Shown here piece by piece: positions 12,101-24,100 of a stretch of 64,000 bases of DNA; positions within the stretch are counted from its first letter, which is position 1; each line of letters starts with the position of its first letter. The translations under genes were made by a program, and so were the position numbers. The notes beneath the pieces were generated by a model. The model was given only the letters and a program-made list of their open reading frames with translations. It searched no databases and was not told where the DNA came from. Source of the stretch: Pyxicephalus adspersus (lineage: Eukaryota; Chordata; Amphibia; Anura; Pyxicephalidae); the NCBI RefSeq assembly GCF_032062135.1, contig NC_092861.1, forward strand, positions 60,343,002-60,407,001, in the 5' to 3' direction.

Positions 12101-15100
12101 ACTACATCAATGCACTTTTATTGTGGAACAAAAACACGTGGCTGTGATGATTTTAGTCTATAAAAAGACAACCTATGTACTCACATTATCACTTATAAAC
12201 TTGTTCACATCTTGATCTTTTGAGAGGAATTCTTTCCAGTTGAGCCCAGATTCTTGCCAGATGGAACCTGCTTTCTTATGAGACTACAATAAAAAAGGGC
12301 AAACCGTTAAATATATATATAACCCAAAATAGGCCAACCAACAATGAAATCCAAACAAAAGGCTTTGACACTCACCATTCCTTTACATTGAAGTCCTAGG
12401 ATTTCTGCTAGGAGGATGCCAGCTTTTCCAATTGGAACTAAGGGCTTGGTCAGTTCTCTGAAAAAACAACATATATAAGAAATGCTGCAAATTGAGCACA
12501 AGATTTACAACTGTACAATGTTTGGGATTCATCAGATTTATTTTACCTGAACAACTCTCCCATAGGAATTCCACCCTCTACCAAGACTGGACTAATAAGC
12601 TCAGCCAAGTACAGCCATATATGAGGAATATCGATTTCCATATCCTCTCCCACTTCAAGTACTTCTAACATCCTGTAAATAAAGAAAAGGAGCATGAATG
12701 GTACAGAAGTGCATTCTGTGCATTTTATTTGAAAATTGTTTTACAATATCTAAAAAGCCAATGATTACTTTAGATTTTAATTCCTTAACTACATATGCTT
12801 TTATTCCCTAAACATCATCACTGGTCTTATTAGGTTCACCAAGGACTGTGATTTAGCACTGTTCCTGTCACCTGTTCAAAAAAACAGTGTGCATTCAGAT
12901 AATTTACACAAAGATCTCTATATATGAAGTCAATCTCTCCACCTTAGACTTAGAAAAGATTTAACCTTAGACTTGTTCCCAGGAGTGTTGCATTTTCGTG
13001 TTGAAAATGAAAAAACAATAAGCCTTCAGCAATGTGGTGTGTGAAAGTACAAATTTAACAATGTTATGTCACGAAAGTATAAATTCTGATGCTCAACTGG
13101 TACTTACCCCTTGTAATACTGATCTTTGGGTAGTGTATTTGCTTTTACAAGCGTATACAGAAGTTGACCCATGTGTTCACGGGCAATAGTGCTCCTCTCC
13201 AATGTTGACTCTATGCCATTTCGTACAAAGATAAAAAGCAGTGTGGGGCTATTTAGCTCCTGCACACACTGGATGGCCTCCTGCAGGGAAGAAAGAACAT
13301 GTCAGTAAAACTAAAAACAAGTAGATCAGCACATATCTATCAAATACAATGACAACCTCACCTTTATATCATTGATATGTAAGAACTCTTCTATAATCGA
13401 TCTAGATTTTCTTTCGAGTTCTTCCTCAGACAAGGCGGGTTTGGAGGAGGTAACAGCAGTTGGTGTTGGAGTTTCCCGCTTGACTAAACAGATATAAAGA
13501 CAAAGTGTTTATTGTAATAAGCAGTACCATAAAAAGGAGCACAACCAGACACTTTAACAATGAAAAATAACAAAAATCTTTATACTGTACTTACAACTTT
13601 CCTTGCTGCGATCCCTGGGCTCAGTCATGCTTGCTACTTTCCTCACAGCTTCCTGAGGAATCTGTGCCTCTCTTTCCCTACTTCGATCCTCTGTTTCCTT
13701 ATTATAGCTTCGTTTTGTTAATACAGGGCGGGAACGCTCTGAGCGGTCAGACCTCTCAAAGAGGTCACTTTTTTCATACCTATCATTCCTATCAAATCGT
13801 TCGCCTCTGTCTTTTTCAGAGCGATCACGACTTGAACTACCTCTGCAAAAGAGAAGTGATAACATCAGTATATCAGTACTATAAGAACCTATGCAAAATA
13901 ACACATTTAGAGCAAATATTTACATAAATGTAAAACCCATCCTGCTCTGTTAAAGCAATGAATGGCCAACACAAAAGGGCACAACACATCCAGATATTAT
14001 GGGTTCAGCTGTAATTGACCAGCAGATCTGCTTGGAAGCAAGGTACAATCAGTGCAGCAAAAGAGCCAGTAGGTTGAATCATGTACCAGTATCTATCTGT
14101 AGCTTAGGCATATCACCACTACTAACAACTCAATAATCATAAACAATCTAGTATGACTTTGAAAACATGAGCTTTTAAGTAATGAAATATGGTGGACCGA
14201 GCTGTGATTCTAACTTCAATCTGGAGCAGGAACAAGTACAATTAGTCATACATATTCTTTTTTAAATCGAACACTACATACCTGGAAACAGGCCTCCTAG
14301 CATCCTGACTCTCTGCAACAGACGATTGCTGAAGCGCAGAAAACCTATTAAGTGTGCTGGGTCGTCCAGATTCTGGAGCTGAAGGATAAGACACAGTTGT
14401 TTAGATTTAACGCCATTGTTTTTAATGTTAACACCATTATTAACAAACTAAATGTTAATGTAGCTTACTTGATTCAGCAGGCTTCGCTCCAGAGCCTCCA
14501 CTGCTTCCTTTACCCCAACTTAAGCGTCCACCAGGTGCCAATAGTTGATTTGAGTCAATAGCACCAAGCTTGAAAAGGAAAACAAAGTCAAAATTTAAAA
14601 AGACTTAAAACAATTTTTCTTAAAAAAAAAAAAACAACAAAATAAATAAACAAAGTAACTTTACCATATGTGCCAATTATTTACCTTAGTTATTTTAGTG
14701 ATTCTACTAGTGTCAATAGGACGGCTTCCTTTACTAATCGGCACAGTGTTCCAACCATCATCTGATTGCTGACTGCCGCGTCCACCAGTGGGACGTCCTG
14801 GAGGCTCTCGTCTCTTGTCTTGTTTGGACATGAGCTGTTGCACTTTAACTTGTTCTCTCTGCTTTTCCAGCTCTGCCTCCTTATGAATCTGATCTATAGT
14901 CTTCGGTCCCTGGTCTGCGCGACGTGGCACCCAATTGCACTTTAGAGGGGGAAAAAAGATTTTAAAACATTTTTTAAAAGTGCATGAAGAGTAAATACAA
15001 GAAACTCACAAAATATGTTACGTCCATGGACAAAAAGGACATTATATTATAAATCCCCAATTAATGTACAGTGATGCGCAATATGTTGGCGCTATTTAAA

Positions 15101-18100
15101 TACTGCCTAATAATAACTAGCACTAATTTATATTTAGAAAACCAAAATGTTCTTACCAATCTCAGATCAATCACATCCTGAAGCATAAAACGAATGCGAG
15201 AAGAGGTTTTCCTTTCCTTAATAATTTTATCCATTTGGTTAAAATATTGATCCATTCGAGGCTGTTAAAGGAAAAAGAAACAAGCAATGATTAAATTTTC
15301 CTTCAGCTTAATAGTAGAACTCTAAAGGAATTTTCCTTTTCTGTAAAGATACAGTAACAATATTTTTAGTAAACATTTAAGCAAGAAATATTAAAATAGG
15401 CATCTACAAATAATGTGATCTATTTTAACATTGTGATAATTGGAGTATGCAGTTTTTCACTACTATGCACAGAAAACAAACTCTGTATACTGCCTGTAGA
15501 AATGTTAAAATATGCTATGAAATCTCAGTGGCCAGTTACGAATCATTCTTTTGTTTTAACAGTTTGATTCCCTCCCCCCTCACTATCCAAAAAATACACA
15601 TACTTCAGAAATCTGTATTTCTTAAAGCTAGAACTGCCAAAATAATTGATTCAAAAAAGTAAAACAAAGCTTCTATACAAACATTATTCAAATCTGGGTG
15701 AATAGATGTGAATGTGGGAAAACGTGGGAGACTAACCGAAAGTCCAACTAGTTATCAAGTTATATAAAAGATACAGACCTTGGCTCTTTCAAAGTCCAAG
15801 TCTTTTCCGATTGTGGACAGCAATCGGCAAAGACACTCCAACGACTCCTCATCATGGTTCTTTAGTAGTTTAACTACACAATCATGCATAATGGCTTCAG
15901 TCAGCATTTTTAATTTGAAAAGTTCCCCAATGAATTTAATATTGCCTAGAGATCTGCGTCGAGCAATATCCTTAGCTTCTATCAATTCCTCATTTAGTCG
16001 AGTCTTCTCTTCTGGCTGCAGGTAAAAAAAAAAAAAAACCATTAAAGTACTTGATATAAAACAGAAAATAATGTTCCACAAGTATGGACACTACAGATTT
16101 ATATTTTTTGTGCAATCTGCAATTACCGTAGAAGCAGCATCTAATTCCTTTTGCTTCTTTTCAAAGACTTCATCATCATCTTTGTCCTTTTCAAACTCCT
16201 TCTGACATCGATTAAGTAGCAGCTTGCGGAAGTTCACTGTCACTCCCGGCTTGTCTGTAGTAGGGACTTTCAGCTATAAAATAAAAAAAAAAGCCAATTA
16301 AAAAACTGCTGCAAATACTTTCATTTTTCCACATTTTTAGTCTGCAAACTTATTTATATCTCATATTTCCAACCGATTTTAAAATCACCAATTTAACATC
16401 CATTCGAGGCTCTATTTATAAAACAGGAAAGTTGACATTCCCTTAATCATTCCCTGTTTCATAAATAGTCACAAGTGAAGTGATGCATATGTTGTAAAAT
16501 ACCTGAAGCTAAACACTAAACAATGATGTATCAGCGATCAGTACATTATTTACTAACCTAAACTTTAAGAAGTGAAAGCATAAGAAAGCTGCTTATTTTT
16601 TTTTGCAGTTGTCTGCTGCTGACTGTTGTTAACAAGTGGTGTTTTCCGTAAGGAATAAAGGCAAGCAGCTTCTGCTGTGCATTCAGTTTAGAAAACCCAT
16701 AACGCTTTATAGTATTTTATTAATATTTGAATATATAGTGCACCCTGTACACACTTTAAAAAAAAACAAAAAAAAGGTTGTCATTTAAGTAATCCTTTAG
16801 GACATAAAATCCAGAATTGCGTTGTCTCACAAATAATTCACAAAACTCACCCCCATAAGGCAGCGGCACATATTGGCATATGCAACAGAGAAATTTGGCT
16901 CCGAGATAGCTTTTTCAAATATCAGGTCAATCACCCCCTTCAGTCGATCCTCTGTATCGATGGCTAAATCGGTTACTTGCTTCATGAGTTGTTGAAACAT
17001 TTGCGGGGTCAACTTATTAAGGATACTGCGCACTCTGCGAAACAATTCCTATATTCAAAAAAATAAAATAAAAAACTACTTTAAAAAATACATTTAGGTG
17101 CTAAAAATTCAATCAAAATATTGTTGTAACATGGTGCTAAAGGCAAATTATACCACCAACTCACCTGTGTCTTGAGACCCTCAGGGTCATCTTCATCACC
17201 TCCTCTCTTGTTTAGAGGTTTCCACGCTTTCTCTGCTTTATTCAGCTGGACATTTTCATTTAAAGATGACACTGCAATAATTTTTCGGGGCTCCTTTCGT
17301 GGTCCCTGTTGAGACCGTCGGGGACCCATTCCAGCAGGCTGCAGAAGTAAAGGGGTAAAAGTTCAGATACTTGCCACAAAACCGTGCAAGGAGAAAGGTG
17401 CACAGGCATATTGCCGTTGAGGTGTGAGTACTTACAGGTCCGCGACTTCCCATAGCAGGTTTTCCAAGGTTAGCAAAATGGGGGGTAAAGTCTGGCCCAC
17501 AGTTCATACCAGTAAGTCTTGCTGGATCCAGGGGCCTAAGGGGAGTTTTGTTGGCCTTATGGGAAAACATAAAAAATCTGGTTAGAAAAAGGTCACACTG
17601 AACAAAAACAAAAATTAAATAAAAAAAAATAAATAAAAAAAAGGAACCTACCTTGTCAAGCACCACATCCGTAATCTGAGGGAGACCTTCTGGTTTTTGC
17701 ATACTGGCCACGATAAACTGAAAGCCAAGCAAAAACTCTCGGTCATAGCTTTTTTTCTCTTCTGGGTTTAGAGGTTTCCACTGATCTACAGGAAGAACAT
17801 AATATGTCAAAATCTAATCATGTGGGGACTTTTTAAAATTACAAACTTAAAAACAGTTTGACATTAAGTCAAAATTTGGTTTCCAATGTTAAAAAATCCA
17901 AGATGAACAAAATGTTTTATTTATGTTTTGGAAAGAGGGGAGGATCTTAAACATCTCAACATGCCTGCAACCAACATTATTTAAAACTATAAAGCTGGCA
18001 AAAAATAAATAATGGGAGAAGACAATGGCCATGATTCATGACTGGTTCCCTTTATCAGAGCTTGTTTCCCTTTATAACAGAAAACTATGTGAAGCTTTGC

Positions 18101-21100
18101 CAACTTCACACTGGCTTTCAAGACAAATCAAAAAGGGGACTGTACTCCCTATAGTGTATTTTGTTATCTTGCTTAGCTTCTGCCTAAAACTGTCCATAGG
18201 GCAGTGGGACAATTTTCACTTACGATTACTATGAATCAAGTTACACTTAGCTATATTTGCACCATAATAAAGTCTAAACATTACTCTGTACAAATTATTT
18301 AAAAAGACTTATGATTTGCCAAAGAAGTGGTAATCTGACAGGCTGGCAAAGGTGTTGATGACTAACCTTCTTTGTATGTATACTTGAGATCTGCTGGTTT
18401 AATATTTTCAGCATCTAATTTATCTTCCTTCTCTTCCCACGTCTCATCCTGTTCTTCTGCAGGGGCATTAGGGACCTGCTCAGGTTCAGGTGCTGCAGGA
18501 GGTGGGTTAGCAGCAGATTCTGACGTTTCACTCGGGCTGTCACCAACCTAAAGTGGGTTTTAAAAATAAGGAAATGTAAACATATATTTCATACCTGAAT
18601 CTGGCATTTAAAACAAAACAAAAAAAATTCCATAGTAGCTTCCGTAAGCGGGCATCTCTTACGCAAGGATGGAAGAATGTAAAAAAAAATAAGGAAAAAA
18701 AATCAAAACAATCAAAAGAATGGGTAATTCACCTCTTTGAATGCATCTAGTAGGTCTCCAATTGCATCTTTCTTATTTAGGTCCTTTATTTTTCTTTTCT
18801 TTTTTGGAACAGACATAGCCACTGTGGAGGGAGATAATGTTATCCATGACAGTCCAAAAAAATTGAAAACAATGAACTTGAAAACATTCACCAAAATCAA
18901 TGCCACTACATAATATCATACTTTAAATTAAATTTACGGATGTGAAAGCTTGTGGTAATTTTACAAATTACCAACAGTTCTGTAGGTACATATCACAATC
19001 TCCCAGTTTACAGCAGAAGCCAAAACAAAACACAACTAAAACTTAAATCTAGCATCACAAAATTACTCATTAAAATTAATTATCACAAAATCAGTCTAAG
19101 AAAATGTTTAAAAGCAAACTTGCATGCATCCTTTGCAGGAATACCATAGGGTAAAATTGGAATTTTGATTTCCAGCCTACACTTTCCATGAGTGATGCTT
19201 TTTAGGTCCTCTAAAAACTTACAGGTTCATTTAAAAACACAGATCACATTCTAAATACATTACTGTGCTTAATTTAAAAATGCACTATTGATTTATGAGC
19301 CATATCAAATTGTTTTTAAATAAGCCCCTTAATAGTTGGATATTTTTGTTTTAATAGCTATCTGAAATCAAACTGCATTCCAGTTCAAAGCAAGTTTTTT
19401 TTGCATAGGAGCAAGCATTACAAATCAAGAAACTATTTTTTTTTTAAACTAGACATCGTTTGGTAAATAACTCACTTAGTCATTTAACTTAAAACATTGC
19501 AATGGATTATGCAATACCTGCCACATAGGCGTCCGAGCTTTGTTTTTGAGCTTGAGAAGGAGCTTGCTCTGACTCTGCGGGAGGCTCCTTCCCAGCATCC
19601 TCCTCTTCCGGTACAGGATCAGCAGCAGATACTGGTTGCTCCACGGGTTCCGTTATGGGGCTGACATGAGCCTCTTGCTCTGTGTTCTCTGCATCATGTT
19701 CCTGAAGTCCAGGTCCTCCTTCACCATTTGTTAGGAGTTCTTCAGGCTGAACAATGGGGGAATCCAAACTGGGCAAAGCCTGGCAAACCGATGGTGGCTC
19801 AAGCTGCGCCGGTGGCTCAAGCTGTGCTGGTGGCACAGAAGCTTCTTTAGTGAGGCCATTAGTTTCAACCTCAGCTTCTGACAGAGGAACCTCTAATGAA
19901 GGTGATACCTCCACAGACTCTGGAGCAGATTCCTTTGTTTCTACAGGACAAGGCTCTGATAAAATTTGGGCTGCATCAGCCTGTACCTGAATCTCAGCTT
20001 CTGTCACTATCAAAGTGGAATCCTGTTGATGCAAAGTAGCATCTTGTTGATGCAAAGTAGCATCCTCTAAAATAGACACATCAGGCAAAGTAATAGACTC
20101 CTCAGGGGGCTGTACAACAGGAGCTTCTGGCAGAGAATCTACTTGATTGACAGGTGTCTCTGTCATGTTTTCTTCCATTTTTGTTGGGTTCTCTAAAATA
20201 GATGTAGGAACCTCTGGCTGTATGGTTACCTGAGATACAGCATTGTTCAGCAAGGGCACTTCCTGTGAACTGAGAGTCCCTAGCAAAGGTACCTCAGGTG
20301 AAGTGCTTGAAGATGAATCTGGTTCACAAGACATATTAAGCTCTGTTTCAATGGGAGGAGAGGCTGATGGGCTCTCAGAGGTCTTTGTCAGCACTTGGGT
20401 GTTCTTTGAGCCATCATCTATAAAATAAAGTGGACATCATGATTTTTAATCAGTGACAACGCTATATCATTTTTTTTCCCTTAAGACTAAAATCATAATA
20501 CACCCCTAAGGAAAGGTATGACCACTCTATCCACATGCACCATCTACATGGCGTGCAACTGTTTATCAAACAATGCTATTATACAAGTCTCTTATAGGAG
20601 GAACAAAATGAAAAAAATCCCTTTATCTCAAGAGAAATTTTTGTTTTCACTTTACAGAATACTTTACAAATATAAACAAAGCTAGACAAAAAAAATTCCA
20701 CAACTACAGCGCAACATGCATGCTTCTTACCTGGACGCACTACAATAGGCACAATTGTACTGTCACCATTTGCCTGAACTTCAGAGCCTCCGGTTACAGA
20801 CTGAAAGGGAAAACAACATTTAGGAATAAAAGTCATATTACAAGAAACATTATAAAAGCAAGTACAGAATAACCTGAACAAATACCTAAACAAATATTGT
20901 CCAAATCATGGTTCTTATGGCCTATAATCCTTCCAATACCCCAGTTTAAACTACAAGTTTTATTTTGCTAAGCAAACTAAACTCCAGAAACAGTCAGGAA
21001 TCCACAGGATATTTTTGTAAAACAAGGTTGCCAAGCAATAATCTCAATATATAGTGTGCAGGCCTCACATTATAATTAATACTTAATGCTCAATTACATT

Positions 21101-24100
21101 GTCCTCTATTCAGGTATTGTGACGAGAATGTTGTTTTCCAACACTTACTAAAAGCCTACAAAATTTTTAGTATAGAGTAAAAGCAGATGTCGATAATACA
21201 CACCTGGATGGATGGATAGATTAGATATGTCTCTCCATTCATTTCAAAATTACTGCTGCATATTTACATAACTGTTTCAACCAAAAAACTAATTTTGCAG
21301 GTTACCTCTGCAAAAACTGAAATTTCTGGACAATTTTTTTGGGAGGGCACAGGTGGATTCTAACACTCACTGGGTTGAATAGGTGCTAGTGACCCCAGTG
21401 ACAAAACTCATCCCTATAGTCCTCTCCTTTAAGGTCTATCACTGTAACAACTAGATTCCTTATATGTACATCTGTGTGAAATATCCCTAATAGAATGCTA
21501 GACACAAGATGCCAGAATGAAATGCCAGAAACCAAACACAAACAAAAACTAAGTACTAACTGCAGTTAGCCTATATAGACAGAAAACATACAAAATTTGA
21601 ATAAAAAAAAAAGCAGCTAATGTGCTTTACCTGGGGAGGTGTCGGCGTTGATGAAGTCCTTCCCCCAGAAAGAATTTCTTCTGTAATATCTTTTCCTCCT
21701 TGGTTTGGGTCTCTTATTCTTATCTATTAAATAACAATACAGGTGACTTTCAAGTACAGACTATCCAGTATTTCTACTTTAGAATTGCAAATGATTTACA
21801 GAAAATGACATCAGAACATTTCTGAACGCATGTTAAACCTTAATAAAAAGACTACTCAAAATTAGGAGCATTATTTGCAGCTATGAGTTTTTTTTATAAT
21901 CACCAGAAAAAAATGGTTATATTGTAATAACTTAAATGTAATAATCAAGAAAAACAGCTTGAAAGTGTATGAAAAAGGTAAGATAACACTTCCGGGACTC
22001 AGACAGCCACGCAGACCAAGAGAATAAAAGCAGCCAGACCTCTATGGACAGCAGCCAAATTCCCAACTTCCAAGCACAGCACGCCAGTACACAGTCAACA
22101 GCAGGAAATCCACTAAGAAAGCTTTAGCAGAGTTCGTACAGCAGCTGTTTTACCAGGTTAAGCAAAGAACTTATCGGAGAAAGAAACATACAATGTGACT
22201 AATCCAGTTATTACTTCACAGAACTGCCTATAAATGTGAGCACTAATGACCTCCTCAACTATGTAGCAACTATGCAGCATGATCTGGAAGTACTGTCAGA
22301 AAGACAACCAAAGCAATAGTTATAGGAATCCAGTCAAAACAAAATAAAATCAGACAAGGAAAGTAAATAATAGGAAAATATCTTGTAAAAAATTAAAAAC
22401 AGATGATTAGTTTAAATAGAAGAGGTAAGCAGAGCAACCAAATAAGACAAAACTCTTACGTGATATATGAAGGGTGATATATAGGCACAAACTCATGAGG
22501 CTCGTCAAGGATGTTATGGGTGGTGTTCCACCTGTAATTAGTATGAGCTTTCCTCATAAATTCCCAATGCCTGAGTTATAACTGAGGCCACTTTTACAAG
22601 ACTGGCTATGCATTGCTTTGCTACACCCAAGTTAAGTTATAGAAATGCACAGGGCTAACTATTTTAGCATCACAATATATTTTCATGGAATTGTCAAAAT
22701 CATTCAATCTTGCATTGTGTTTCTGTTTGAGTTTATATTTCTACACTCCTCAATACACACTTCCCATATGGTGGTACATCCTTGGCCTAAATTGATAAAA
22801 TATGAGCTCAATTCTTTATTCTGGATTCTGGAAACAGTTTTATGAAGACCAAACCAGTACTCCCACAATTTTGATAGGTTAAATGCTATACTTAAAACCA
22901 AGCATGGCAAGAGGTATGATCTGGTCACGAAAGAATATTTGCAATTTATTACACAGAAAGGTCTTTAATTCAACTTTAGAACGACAAAAGTTTCAATATA
23001 TGTATGTAGTCTTCTGACACTTAATTCACAAAATGACAGCTTTACTAAAATCCAAAGAAAGGAAGGTTAAAGCGAGATGTGAAAAAAAACATTTAGGTTG
23101 TTAAGAGTAGTAATAAAAAGAACTAGCTTTAGATTTTAACTTACAGTTTTACGCTCTCTTTTTGGAGGAATCGCTTGATTAATCATCACCTGGGCACTGG
23201 GAACGCCTGGAGGAAACTGCTGCTGTGCAGGGTAATATGCCCCGGCTGAATAAAGCAAGAAGGCAATATAGTAAGAACGACATCGTGTAAAATAAACATG
23301 TTATTTGGTGGCGGAAGAGAAAAAAAATGTACTACCCCAAACACATCTGCCTCAATATGTCAGATTTCCAGTCAGATCACCAGTCTCTACATTAAATAAT
23401 ACCTGGGATACTAGCATTTTTTTTTATAGTTCTAAAATAAGGTGTGGTTCAAAAGAAAAAGGACCTTCTATTTCAAAATCCAGACTCACATGCAGCCCCT
23501 GAGGGATAAAATTAGGAACCCGATCTAGTAATCTGATAAAAGTTGCACAAACTACTGCTTCTATAAGATTAACTCCACACTTTTCCCCTGAAGATCCCAG
23601 ATACAGTTGTTAGACTTACAGGATGACTCTCTTCTGCATACCGCTCTGCCCCCACTCATACTGAGCTGCTTTGCTACATCACAGCTACACTGAACTAAAT
23701 ATAGTCAAACTCCTGATCATATAAACATCGTGAAGGGGGAGGTGTGGAGAGAAGCTAGAAAGATTGCAGTTACTGTACATACCACAAACTGGCCAACCCA
23801 CAAAACCATATTCGGAAAAATTAAAAGTTTCCCTCACCGTATGTTCCATACTCTGTAGGGCTAGCACTAGGAAAAAATCCAGGAGCACCAGCTTGCACGG
23901 GGTACTGCTGTGTGGGCATTACATAAGAGCGACCCTGCAATGGAAGAAAGATTCAATATTAGGCATAATTTAGGTAGTGGAGCTGGGACTAAATCCAGTT
24001 GATAACATTTAATATTATTTAATATGGCATTTCTGGCACTTACCTGTCCACCTTGTATATAGTAGCCTTGGGAAGGATAGGATAACTGTGAGGGTATCAT

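Noticed and set aside
12780..12890. Short hairpin-like region in the intron between EIF4G1 exons 25 and 26
   Set aside because: No stem long enough for a miRNA and no snoRNA boxes at proper spacing.
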